64,000 nt of DNA, from contig DATAPD010000059.1 of NCBI GenBank assembly GCA_036265385.1, positions 62,001-126,000 on the forward strand, given 5' to 3'. Shown in pieces: positions 39,799-48,695 of the stretch. The notes under the pieces were generated by a model. The model made no database searches and was not told the origin of the DNA. It worked only from the letters and a program-made list of their open reading frames with translations. The stretch is from DATAPD01 sp036265385. Its GTDB lineage: Bacteria; Acidobacteriota; Terriglobia; Terriglobales; Acidobacteriaceae. The translations under genes and the position numbers were made by a program. The first letter of the stretch is position 1; every line of letters begins with the position of its first letter.

Positions 39799-40437
39799 AT
39801 GCACGACGACGAAGATGACCTGAAGCATCCATCCGATAACAATCAGGAACGCTCCGGTGTATCGCGACGCGATTTCCTGAAAATTTCCGGTATTGCCGCT
39901 GCCGTTCCCGCGGTTGCAGGCGCACCAACCGATTTGGCCGCGCAAACTGGTGCGCCAGTCTACGGGCCCGGAAAAGTGCCGATGGAATTCACCATCAACG
40001 GCAAAACGTACAAAGCTCAACTCGAGCCGCGCGTCACATTGCTCGATGCCTTACGCGATGAATTCGAGATCACCGGCGCCAAGCGCGTGTGTGATCGCGG
40101 CGAGTGCGGCGCTTGCACCGTGCTGATCAAGGGCAAGACCGTTTATGCATGTTCGATCCTGGCCATCGAAGCTCAGCAGACACCCATCATGACTGTGGAA
40201 TCCATCATGGCGGAAGGGAAGCTGCACCCCATCCAGCAGGCTTTCATCGACAACGACGCTTCGCAGTGCGGATTTTGCACTCCAGGTTTTGTTGTCTCCT
40301 GTAAAGCCATGCTCGATGCGGTCCCGTCGCCGTCCGCCGACCAAATTCGCCAACATATGAGTGGCAATCTCTGCCGCTGCGGAACCTACGAAGGTATCCG
40401 CAAAGCGATCGCGCAAGTAGCGCAGAAGGGAGCCTGA
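39799..40437 (+). CDS. Molybdenum hydroxylase [2Fe-2S] subunit, Tat-targeted
   Basis: 212 residues. A Tat signal (SRRDFLKISGIAAAVPAVAG, 22-41) precedes a plant-type ferredoxin domain with CDRGECGAC (98-106) and Cys118. The second [2Fe-2S] domain carries CGFC (157-160) and CRC (192-194). It is the small subunit of a xanthine dehydrogenase/aldehyde oxidase family enzyme. The Tat signal points to a periplasmic enzyme, as for E. coli PaoABC. The next two subunits follow with 2 and 0 bases between genes. The whole complex is expected to cross the membrane folded, carried by this signal. No XdhC/PaoD-type cofactor-insertion gene is in the window. Confidence 0.92.
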   Translation: MHDDEDDLKHPSDNNQERSGVSRRDFLKISGIAAAVPAVAGAPTDLAAQTGAPVYGPGKVPMEFTINGKTYKAQLEPRVTLLDALRDEFEITGAKRVCDRGECGACTVLIKGKTVYACSILAIEAQQTPIMTVESIMAEGKLHPIQQAFIDNDASQCGFCTPGFVVSCKAMLDAVPSPSADQIRQHMSGNLCRCGTYEGIRKAIAQVAQKGA

Positions 40438-40439
40438 AC

Positions 40440-42812
40440 ATGGCGGACTATGGATGGCCGAAAGCCGAAGATCGCAGCCTGATTGGCAAGCGCACCACTC
40501 GCGTCGATGCGCCCGCGAAAGTTTCTGGACAAGCGAAATACACCTATGACACGCATCGTCCGGGCATGCTCTACGGAAAAATCGTGCGCTGCCCATATGC
40601 GAAAGCGAAAATCGTCAGCATCGATACCAGCGCCGCGGAAAAACTCGCGGGCGTCAAAGCTGTTCACGTAATTCAAAAAGTCGGCAGCACGGTGCAATGG
40701 GCCGGGGATGAAGTGGTGGCCATCGCCGCGGTGGACGAGCGTGTCGCGGACGACGCTGCGCGCCTGGTAAAAATTCAGTATCAGAAGATGCCGCACTTCG
40801 TGAGCGATGCGGAACCTCCAAAAGGCGCCGGCGACACTGCTGGTCCAATGAGCGAGGACGACATCGATGACGCGATCAGCAATCAGATGCCTGACCAGCA
40901 GCTCATCGAGTATCTGGGCACGCACGGCGTTACCTTCAAAGCAGACGCAGACTATTTCAAGCAAGTAAAAGAATGGGGCTACCCAGACCCAGTCATTGAA
41001 GCGATTCGCAAAGCGCAGTTTCACGAGGTCAAGGGTGGAGGCGGGCACTCGAACTATCAGAGAGCTGCCGCGATCACTCAGGGTGAAGGAGCGAAAGCTC
41101 TGGCCACAGCGGATGTCGTCAGCGACGGCCTGTACGGCGCTTCCGCGATTACACACTGCTGCCTCGAAAGTCATGGCTCGATCTCCGAATGGACAGAGCC
41201 GGACAAGTTGTTCGTGCACATGTCAACGCAAAACGTGTCTGGGATTCCGGGCCAGATGGCAGAACCGCTCAAGATTCCAGCGGCAAACATTCGCGTTCAT
41301 CAAGATCACATCGGCGGCGGATTCGGCAGCAAATTCTCACCGGACCGCTGGGGCGTTGCGACGGCAGAGATTTCGAAGAAGGCCGATGGCAAGCCGGTCC
41401 GCATCATGCTCGAGCGCGATACGGAACTGGAGATTGCTGGGATGCGTCCGTCTGCATTCGCGCGTGTAAAGGTGGGCGCGAAAAAAGACGGCACTATCGT
41501 CGCGTGGCAATCCGATTCCTGGGGAACGGGTGGCCCAGGTGGTGGCGGCATGCCCCCGATTCCGTATGTGTTCAACATCGCGAACCAGGAAAAGAACCAT
41601 ACGGCGATCAAAACGAACCAAGGTCCAGCACGTGCATGGCGCGCGCCCAGCCATCCGCAAGCGGCCGCGATCACGATGTGTGCTCTCGAAGATTGCGCTG
41701 CCAAACTCGAGATGGATCCTGTTGAGTTCTTCTTGAAGAATCTCGATCTGGCAAAACCCAGAACCGAGATTTACCGCGAAGAGCTTGGCATCGCTTCCGA
41801 CCTGATGGGCTGGAAACAAAAGTGGCAGCCGCGCGGAAAGAACCGGTCCGGCAACATCGCCCACGGCTTAGGCCTTTCCATGCACACCTGGGGCGGACGC
41901 GGTCACAACAGTGATTGCGACTTCACCATCAATCCCGATGGATCGGTCGAAATCAAGCTCGGCTCCCAAGACTTAGGGACAGGCACACGCACCAGCATCA
42001 TGGTGGTTGCTGCCGACACGCTGGGCATACCGCTCGATCAGATCAAGCTGTTTATCGGGGACAGCACTTATCCCGTGTCCGGCGGATCCGGCGGTTCCAC
42101 CACGATCGGCGGTGTGAGTTCCTCTACGCGTCGTGCGGCGGTCGATGCGCGCGATGCACTATTCGCAAAAGTTGCACCCGCGCTGAATGTCCAGCCGGAT
42201 CAACTCGAAGCGGTCAGCGGAAACATCCGCGTCAAAGGAGATTCCTCCCGCTCGCTCAGCTGGAAAGATGCCTGTTCAAAGATTGGCGCTATGCCGATCA
42301 CGTCACATGGAAAAAATCCTGATCGCGCAAAGCCGCCCGATCTCACCAACAGCGGAGTCGGTGGCGTACAGATGGCAGAAGTCCAAGTTGATGTCGACAC
42401 CGGCATCGTTCAAGTCAAAAAGATGGTCGCCGTCCAAGATTGCGGACTGATCATCAATCTGAAGACGGCCGAGAGCCAGTGTTATGGCGCGCTGATCATG
42501 GGCATCAGCTATGCACTTTTCGAAGAGAAGATCATGGATCCCGTGACTGGCCGGATGCTCAATCCGAATATGCAGTTCTACCGTCTCGCCGGTCTGAATG
42601 ATATTCCCGAACTCGTCGTACACATGATGACCGGGAAAGGTTATGACGAGCGCGGTGTGATCGGTTTGGGCGAGCCTCCCGTCATTTCGCCCGGGGCGGC
42701 TATTGCGAACGCAGTTGCGAATGCGTTAGGCGTACGCGTTCCATTTCTTCCGCTTACGCCCGACCGAGTACTGGCCGCGTTGCAACAGAACGCCAAGAAG
42801 GGAGCTGCGTAA
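40440..42812 (+). CDS. Molybdenum hydroxylase catalytic (molybdopterin) subunit
   Basis: 790 residues of the aldehyde oxidase/xanthine dehydrogenase large-subunit family. The N-terminal domain starts GKRTTRVDAPAKVSGQAKYT. Cofactor-binding motifs include DHIGGGFGSK, QGPARAWRAPSH and GGSGGSTTIGGVSS, and the catalytic Glu lies in VIGLGEPPVISPGAAIANAV. An unusual hydrophilic insert of about 70 residues (roughly 135-205, SEDDIDDAISNQMPDQQLIE onward) interrupts the usual junction between the first domain and the molybdopterin domain. It has no signal of its own. The substrate is probably an aldehyde or N-heterocycle but cannot be fixed from motifs. It starts 2 bases after the FeS subunit and ends directly against the FAD subunit. 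Confidence 0.92.
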   Translation: MADYGWPKAEDRSLIGKRTTRVDAPAKVSGQAKYTYDTHRPGMLYGKIVRCPYAKAKIVSIDTSAAEKLAGVKAVHVIQKVGSTVQWAGDEVVAIAAVDERVADDAARLVKIQYQKMPHFVSDAEPPKGAGDTAGPMSEDDIDDAISNQMPDQQLIEYLGTHGVTFKADADYFKQVKEWGYPDPVIEAIRKAQFHEVKGGGGHSNYQRAAAITQGEGAKALATADVVSDGLYGASAITHCCLESHGSISEWTEPDKLFVHMSTQNVSGIPGQMAEPLKIPAANIRVHQDHIGGGFGSKFSPDRWGVATAEISKKADGKPVRIMLERDTELEIAGMRPSAFARVKVGAKKDGTIVAWQSDSWGTGGPGGGGMPPIPYVFNIANQEKNHTAIKTNQGPARAWRAPSHPQAAAITMCALEDCAAKLEMDPVEFFLKNLDLAKPRTEIYREELGIASDLMGWKQKWQPRGKNRSGNIAHGLGLSMHTWGGRGHNSDCDFTINPDGSVEIKLGSQDLGTGTRTSIMVVAADTLGIPLDQIKLFIGDSTYPVSGGSGGSTTIGGVSSSTRRAAVDARDALFAKVAPALNVQPDQLEAVSGNIRVKGDSSRSLSWKDACSKIGAMPITSHGKNPDRAKPPDLTNSGVGGVQMAEVQVDVDTGIVQVKKMVAVQDCGLIINLKTAESQCYGALIMGISYALFEEKIMDPVTGRMLNPNMQFYRLAGLNDIPELVVHMMTGKGYDERGVIGLGEPPVISPGAAIANAVANALGVRVPFLPLTPDRVLAALQQNAKKGAA

Positions 42813-43796
42813 ATGCGACCTTTTGAATACGTGACACCCGAAACCTCGAAAGAAGCGATTGGCCTTCTCGGCAAGAGCTGGGGAGCGACTGAAATTCTTG
42901 CGGGCGGCACTGACTTGCTCGCGTTGATGAAAGATGATGTAGTCACTCCGAAGCGCCTGGTAAACATCAAAGGTCTAAAAGACCTGCAGGGTGTGAACGC
43001 GTCACCTCAGGGACTTCGCATCGGAGCCCTCACCACCCTTGGCGAGCTGGCCGACGATGCGACTCTCAAGAAAGATTATCCAGCAGTTGCCGAGGCGGTC
43101 ATCGAAGCGGCGAGTCCGCAGATACGCAACATGGCTACGATCGGTGGCAATCTTTGCCAGCGTCCACGTTGTTGGTATTTTCGTAGCGGGCTTGGACTAT
43201 CGCCGAAGGATGAAGCGGGTAAGGACGTCGTTGGTGCAGGCGACAATCGTTATCACGCGATTTTGGGTAATGAAGGTGCGGTCAAGTTCGTGAGCCCTTC
43301 CACGTTAGCGCCCATTCTGATCGCTCATCGCGCGAAACTCACGCTGGAAGGCCCGCGCGGAAAGCGGGAACTTCCGCTCGAGAAGTTTTTCGTTGCGCCG
43401 AAGACGGCCAGTGATCGCGAACACGATCTCGGACCAAATGAACTTGTCACCGAACTGATTCTTCCAGCTGCCTCCGGCTGGAGCGCGGCGCATTATGAAA
43501 TCCGTCAGAAGGCGGCGTTCGATTGGCCACTCGCTGTAGCTGCAGTGTCGTTGAAGATGAGTGGCAAAAACGTTCAGGCGGCTCGCGTCGTCCTTGGATA
43601 CGTCGCGCCGACTCCATGGCTCTCGCCTGCAGCCGAAAAGGCTTTGACTGGGCAATCGATCACCGAAGACGTGGCTGAAAAAGCAGCCGCTGCGGCATTG
43701 GCGACTGCTAAGCCGCTATCGCAGAACGCGTACAAGGTGCAACTTGCGCGGGTCGCCCTGAAACGCGCCATCCTGAAGGCCGGAGGTGCGGCATGA
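42813..43796 (+). CDS. Molybdenum hydroxylase FAD subunit
   Basis: 327 residues of the CoxM/XdhB FAD-binding family: AGGTDLLALMKDD, RNMATIGGNLCQRPRCWYFR, and a C-terminal CO-dehydrogenase-flavoprotein domain (EIRQKAAFDWPLAVAAVSLK). It passes electrons from the [2Fe-2S] subunit to an acceptor. NLCQRPRCWYFR resembles the PaoB segment, but I see no further cysteines in the following loop. The extra [4Fe-4S] cluster of PaoB is therefore probably missing. The ATG follows the stop of the large subunit without a gap, and the stop overlaps the next small gene by four bases. Confidence 0.92.
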   Translation: MRPFEYVTPETSKEAIGLLGKSWGATEILAGGTDLLALMKDDVVTPKRLVNIKGLKDLQGVNASPQGLRIGALTTLGELADDATLKKDYPAVAEAVIEAASPQIRNMATIGGNLCQRPRCWYFRSGLGLSPKDEAGKDVVGAGDNRYHAILGNEGAVKFVSPSTLAPILIAHRAKLTLEGPRGKRELPLEKFFVAPKTASDREHDLGPNELVTELILPAASGWSAAHYEIRQKAAFDWPLAVAAVSLKMSGKNVQAARVVLGYVAPTPWLSPAAEKALTGQSITEDVAEKAAAAALATAKPLSQNAYKVQLARVALKRAILKAGGAA

Positions 43797-44047
43797 GTCG
43801 CTTCCAGCAATTACGCGCCGTTTCCGATCACGACCGATTCAATACGAACCATCCAGATATTTGCCCGTCCTTACGATGGAAGGGACAGTTCATCCTCGCG
43901 GACGACGATCCGACTGTGCCGCACTCGAATGAAGGATTGTTCTGGTGCCTTCATACTCAGAACTGCATCGGGCCAGACGGAGAAGTCGCGGAACCCGGCA
44001 GCTGCTGTTCGTCCAATCGGGATTGTCACAAGTCTCACAGCGGTTAA
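43793..44047 (+). CDS. Six-cysteine small protein coupled to the molybdenum hydroxylase operon
   Basis: 84 residues with Cys at 24, 52, 58, 71, 72 and 78, and His at 13, 20, 44, 54, 79 and 82. It has no signal peptide or membrane helix. The ATGA overlap with the FAD subunit indicates translational coupling, so it is likely a real gene made in step with the enzyme. The spacing WCLHTQNC and CCSSNRDCHKSH suggests metal or Fe-S binding. I do not recognise a family; a maturation factor, an extra electron-transfer subunit or a metal-binding accessory are possible. Confidence 0.7.
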   Translation: MSRFQQLRAVSDHDRFNTNHPDICPSLRWKGQFILADDDPTVPHSNEGLFWCLHTQNCIGPDGEVAEPGSCCSSNRDCHKSHSG

Positions 44048-44099
44048 CACGCTTGCACCTTGCGTGGAAACGTTGTGGGCTCTCTGCTAGCATTTCCGC

Positions 44100-45365
44100 A
44101 TGAGGGGTGAAGTCGTGTCACGCCTACTTCGAGTCTTGTTCTGTTTCGTCTTCGTCCAATTCAGCTTTGCTCAAGCGGTTCCCGCGGGCAATGAGTTTTC
44201 CGTTCCAGCTTCCGAGAAATGGATCGACACCAATATTGATCTGAAAGCTGGTGATGTCGTCACCATCACCGCAATTGATCCCACGGCGGATTGCAATCCG
44301 CGCGGTCAAGGCACTCCCTTCGATAAATTGCCAGTTCCATCGGCTCCTCCCGGCGCGCTCATCGCCAAGGTTTCCACGCAGGATCCTGCGCCTGTTTTGG
44401 TTGGGGCGAACAAGCTACTTCCCGTGAATCAGCCCGGCCATTTGTTTCTCGGCGTCAATGGAACCTCCTCGTGCAAAGATGCATTTAAGGTCAAGGTTCA
44501 GATGGGTGGTGGCGCCGCGGACGCTGCCAATTCGATGAAGTCGAAGCTCGCCAATGCCGCGCAGATCTGGATGTCAGGTCAGTTCGGAAACGCTTCTCAG
44601 CCCACAGCTGCCCAGCCAGCTTCGTCGACTCAGCCTGCGACTGCGGCCATGTCCGAAACAGCGGCTGTGCCAACCACGGCAGCACCTGCTTCGAACTCCT
44701 CGAACATCGGGACAGCGCTGACTCCTGTCAAAGAACTCAAAATCGCTACGGATCCCATTGATCAGAAATTAGCGGACGGCATCAACAGCCTCCCTCGTCG
44801 CGTCAATGATGAGTTCAAGAACCTCGGAGACATGACGAACTTTGTGATCGTCGGAACTGACAAGCAGGTGAAAGACGCCTTCGAAGCCGCCAAGTGGCAC
44901 GTAGCGGATCTCGATACCAAGCAATCAATCGCGAAAGCTGTCCTGCTCACGATGCAAAAGCAGGACTACATGACCATGCCGATGAGCCAGTTATACCTGT
45001 TCGATCGCGTGCAGGATTTCGGCTACGAGCAAGGGGAAGCTTACGCCGTCGTTGCATCGCGCCATCATTTCCGACTATGGAAAGCGCCCTTTCAGTGGAA
45101 CGGCGAAGACGTTTGGATTGGCGCGGGAACGCACGACATCGGTTTTGAAAAAGATCAGCGCAATGGAAAAACTACGCACAAGATCGATCCAGCCGTTGAT
45201 GGTGAGCGCGATCACATCGGAGAAACACTGCAGCAAGCGGGAGAAGCGAAGACTCTCCATTACTTCACTCCCAAGAACGCCATTACTGAAGCACGAAACG
45301 CAACTGGCGGTGGATATCACTCAGACGGTCGCGTGTTGGTAGTGTTTTTGGGAGAAGGAAAATGA
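44100..45365 (+). CDS. Secreted protein with PA-IL-like N-terminal domain and LssY_C domain
   Basis: 421 residues. A signal peptide (LLRVLFCFVFVQFSFAQA) is followed by a domain like the PA-IL/LecA galactose lectin fold (WIDTNIDLKAGDVVTITA, then APPGALIAKV and PGHLFLGVNG). An Ala/Thr/Ser/Gln-rich linker (about 165-205) comes next. The C-terminal LssY_C-type domain reads MSQLYLFDRVQDFGYEQG, RHHFRLWKAPF, VWIGAGTHDIGFE and THKIDPAVDGERD. LssY_C is best known at the end of membrane phosphatases linked to Legionella secretion; its role is unclear. Here it is joined to a putative sugar-binding domain, so a surface carbohydrate-related role is inferred. The 213 bases after it hold no visible gene. 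Confidence 0.78.
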   Translation: MRGEVVSRLLRVLFCFVFVQFSFAQAVPAGNEFSVPASEKWIDTNIDLKAGDVVTITAIDPTADCNPRGQGTPFDKLPVPSAPPGALIAKVSTQDPAPVLVGANKLLPVNQPGHLFLGVNGTSSCKDAFKVKVQMGGGAADAANSMKSKLANAAQIWMSGQFGNASQPTAAQPASSTQPATAAMSETAAVPTTAAPASNSSNIGTALTPVKELKIATDPIDQKLADGINSLPRRVNDEFKNLGDMTNFVIVGTDKQVKDAFEAAKWHVADLDTKQSIAKAVLLTMQKQDYMTMPMSQLYLFDRVQDFGYEQGEAYAVVASRHHFRLWKAPFQWNGEDVWIGAGTHDIGFEKDQRNGKTTHKIDPAVDGERDHIGETLQQAGEAKTLHYFTPKNAITEARNATGGGYHSDGRVLVVFLGEGK

Positions 45366-45578
45366 GATCGCAGTTTCGGGATTAGTCGGAAACCCAACAC
45401 GATCGCTTGCGACACTTCTCTATCAAAGATATGCTGGCTCTTGCGGCAGGGACGCGGCGGAACAGAGTTTTTACGGTTTCCTCTGTTTGGGTTCGGGCCG
45501 AAGCAGAACCGTGCCAGGCTTGACCACGCCTCTCCTGCCTCTTAGCACAGCACCGTTCACTTAGGTGAGCGCCCTTGC

Positions 45579-48401
45579 CTATTTCACTTTCTCGTATTCA
45601 AGCTTTGCTTCTTTGAGGACCGGCAGGTCAGAATCAGCATCTTTCCAGAGAGCCAGGAAGTTCTGATATTCGATGCGGGCGCGCGACTCATCGCCTTGTT
45701 GCGCGTAAGCACGAGCGAGCCCTAACTGCGCGAGGGCTGTAACAGTGTCCGGTTGAAGAAGCTTCAAATTCAGTACTTGCTGGAAAGCTTCCTTTGCATC
45801 CGACGGCTTGTTCAATTTGAGGAATGCCACTCCTCGGACATAGCTCACACCAGGATTAGCGCGCCCATACACCATTGCGCCATCGAGTAGGTCGATAGCT
45901 TTCGCGGCCTGACTCCGTTTCAGTTCAACTACAGACTTCACCAGCGGAACCTGCACGTATTGAACGATCGTATCGAACGGCCGGGCTTTTGCCGCTTCAT
46001 CGGCAAGCTTCAGCGCGCGTGCTTCATCGCCGAGCAGTGCTAGCGCAGAGGCGACATCGAGCTTCACTTTCGTGGACTGAGATCCACCGAGGGCTCGATT
46101 TATAGCGGCGCGTGCTTCGGTCTGATTACCAACAAGCGCCTGCCAAATGGCTTCTTGCGCCGCAATTCCCGCAGCAACCTCTTGCAATCCCACGCGCCGA
46201 GAATTTTCTTCTATCGCAATGGCTTGTTTGTGAAGCTCACGCGCCTTTCCATGATGGGCTTCCAGCGATCCTCGCATGGTTTGGGCAGCAAACTCGCCTT
46301 CCGGACCTGCGCCTTCCGCAGCTTTCAGTTCTTTCTCGAGAGCCTCCTGATCGTTCTGGTTCCACGCGATACCTGCCAAGACGCCATGCAGGCCGCCATT
46401 GTTGGGTAGTCGTTGTAAACCCTGGTTGATAACGGCTTTTGCCTCGTCTAACCGGTTTAATCCGGCAAATGCAGCCGCGACATTCGTGTAACCGCTGGCG
46501 CTCGTCGGGTCCAATTCCAGAGAACGGCGCGCGGGATCGAGCGCTTTATCGAACTCGCCCAACTGGCTATAGATATTCGCCATGTTGTTGTAAGGGATCG
46601 AGTCGTGCGGATAGGTCTGCTTATAGAGTTCCAGTGCAGTCAAGCCTTTATCGAGTTGTCCCGAGTCGGCATAGTAATGCGACGTGATGTACAGCTTCTC
46701 GCGCTCACTGGCACGATCGCGTAATTCGAATGCCCGCTTGCGATTTGACTCGGATAACTCACTTTGCCCCAGATTCAGATACACCGTGCCGAGCCGCGCA
46801 TAGGCCATCGCGAAGTTCGGGTCGAGCTCGATCGCGCGCTGGTAGTAGGGAATGGCCTGGAACTCGTCGCCACCAGTATGTTTCATGTCGCCGAGCGTGA
46901 AAGACTTCAATGCTTCCAGCGAAGAAGTAGTAGCTTGCGCGAGCGGTTTATCGAATTTCTGAACCGACGAGATGGATTCACCTAGGCGGCTCCGGAGTTG
47001 AGTGCCTGCCTTATGCAGGGCATTCAGAACGTCTCCCTTTGAAGAGGCTTCACTCTGTTCGCGCGCGAGGCTCTCACCACTCGAGTTCACCGCATCCAGA
47101 GTAATGACATATTGCTTGCCGAGATTCGCGATTGTGCCCGTCAACATCGCCTTGATGCCGTTTCGCAGGCAAATCTCGCGGCCCACGTCCGTTGTCACGC
47201 GGTCGTCTGCGGAACGCCCCATGAACTGAAGAGCCTGCCGGACCTTCTGCTCGGGAAAAACGTTCAGAAACGGGGATTGTCCAAGATCAACGGCGAGCGC
47301 TTTCTTCAAGGTGCCATCAAAGACCGGATCGGCCGTGGTGTTCACGAAATCGGTGACCAGCACCGCGTCTCGCTCCCCCATCAATGGCTTTCTCCCGTTG
47401 CGGTAGATCGCGAAGATACCGGCGACAACCAAAACAAGCAGCGCGGCCGCGGCAATCCACTTACCCCAGCCGCCGCGAGGTTTTCCTAGGTTCGGTGCAC
47501 GCAGCGAACTCGAAGATGAAATTGCGGGGATTGCTCCAGATTCGGTATCGCGCTTAAGCCGCTTCAAATCGGCTCGCACTTCCGCTGCGCTCTGGTAGCG
47601 CAGGTCGCGGTCTTTCTCCAGCAGCTTGGTGATGACCTCTTCGAGCTTTGTGGGAATATCGGGATTCAAGCGAACCGGCGAAACTGGTTCGCGGTTCAGG
47701 ATCGCATCGAATATGACTGCAGAAGTATCGCCACGGAACGGCAACGCTCCCGTCGACATCTCATAAAGCACTGCACCAAACGAGAACAGATCGGTGCGCG
47801 TGTCCAACTCCTTCCCGCGCGCCTGCTCTGGAGACATGTAGGCGACTGTGCCAACCGTCGATCCCGGGCTCGTTAGGTAATTGGAATCCACAGTCGCGAT
47901 CGTGGTGCCGCCCAAAACGGTTTGTGTTTGTAAAACCTGCTTGGCCAGTCCGAAGTCGAGAATTTTGGCCTGGTTCCTGTTTGTGATCAGAATATTGGCA
48001 GGCTTGATATCACGATGGATGATGCCTTTGGTATGCGCTGCCTCAAGCGCTTCCGCGATCTGGATCCCGAGCTCAAGTAGTCGGTCCAATTCCAGGGAGC
48101 GGCCATCGATCCTTCGCTTAAGTGTCTCGCCCTCCAGAAGTTCCATGGCGAGAAAGTGACGCCCGTCGGATTGGCCGATCTCATAGATAGTGCAGATGTT
48201 CGGATGGTTCAGGGCTGAAGCAGCTCGTGCTTCACGTTGAAATCGATCGAGAGCTCCCGGGTCCTTTTCCGTTTCCGGGGGAAGGAACTTCAGTGCGACA
48301 TGGCGACCTAGATTGAGATCTTCCGCTTCATAGACAACACCCATGCCTCCGCCGCCTAGCTGCTTCAGGACGCGGTAATGGGAGATAGTTTCGCCAATCA
48401 T
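45579..48401 (-). CDS. Transmembrane Ser/Thr protein kinase with periplasmic TPR region
   Basis: 940 residues. The N-terminal kinase has LGGGGMGVVYEAED, VALKFLP, the catalytic loop HRDIKPANIL, DFG in LDFGLAK and GTVAYMSPEQARG. A helix (WIAAAALLVLVVAGIFAIY, near 320) follows. The outside part begins with a FlgO/adenylate-cyclase-like region (DAVLVTDFVNTTADPVFDGT) and continues with about eight TPR repeats (AIPYYQRAIELDPNFAMAYA and others). This kinase-TPR plan is common in Acidobacteria and resembles signalling sensors. ATG 48401 is chosen because the kinase fold begins there; the frame is open to 48449. It stands alone on this strand. Confidence 0.92.
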   Translation of the reverse strand: MIGETISHYRVLKQLGGGGMGVVYEAEDLNLGRHVALKFLPPETEKDPGALDRFQREARAASALNHPNICTIYEIGQSDGRHFLAMELLEGETLKRRIDGRSLELDRLLELGIQIAEALEAAHTKGIIHRDIKPANILITNRNQAKILDFGLAKQVLQTQTVLGGTTIATVDSNYLTSPGSTVGTVAYMSPEQARGKELDTRTDLFSFGAVLYEMSTGALPFRGDTSAVIFDAILNREPVSPVRLNPDIPTKLEEVITKLLEKDRDLRYQSAAEVRADLKRLKRDTESGAIPAISSSSSLRAPNLGKPRGGWGKWIAAAALLVLVVAGIFAIYRNGRKPLMGERDAVLVTDFVNTTADPVFDGTLKKALAVDLGQSPFLNVFPEQKVRQALQFMGRSADDRVTTDVGREICLRNGIKAMLTGTIANLGKQYVITLDAVNSSGESLAREQSEASSKGDVLNALHKAGTQLRSRLGESISSVQKFDKPLAQATTSSLEALKSFTLGDMKHTGGDEFQAIPYYQRAIELDPNFAMAYARLGTVYLNLGQSELSESNRKRAFELRDRASEREKLYITSHYYADSGQLDKGLTALELYKQTYPHDSIPYNNMANIYSQLGEFDKALDPARRSLELDPTSASGYTNVAAAFAGLNRLDEAKAVINQGLQRLPNNGGLHGVLAGIAWNQNDQEALEKELKAAEGAGPEGEFAAQTMRGSLEAHHGKARELHKQAIAIEENSRRVGLQEVAAGIAAQEAIWQALVGNQTEARAAINRALGGSQSTKVKLDVASALALLGDEARALKLADEAAKARPFDTIVQYVQVPLVKSVVELKRSQAAKAIDLLDGAMVYGRANPGVSYVRGVAFLKLNKPSDAKEAFQQVLNLKLLQPDTVTALAQLGLARAYAQQGDESRARIEYQNFLALWKDADSDLPVLKEAKLEYEKVK

Positions 48402-48695
48402 CCAATGACCCCGGGGATCTCTCGATGGTAGGCTGCACCCTTCTGGCAAGTCAAACCAGGCGGCTGCCGCATTCCTTTCATTCGCTGCACAACGGAATTT
48501 CTTTAGAACTGCTGAAGCATGTTGTGTCTCAGGCCAACCTCGTTGTGCGCACTACGTCTCCCACTTAGTACGTGGCGGGACGCACCGATGTTCCCATCTA
48601 CAGTATTTTCCCCCTTTTCCAACGTGGCGTACCCCTTTCAATTCGACGCCGAATGTTCGACAATAAATAACAACTGCCAGGGTGAGGAGTTCCCG

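Noticed and set aside
40386..41219. A 277-residue minus-strand frame across the molybdenum hydroxylase junction
   Set aside because: It spans two genes that are well supported on the other strand and looks like random composition.
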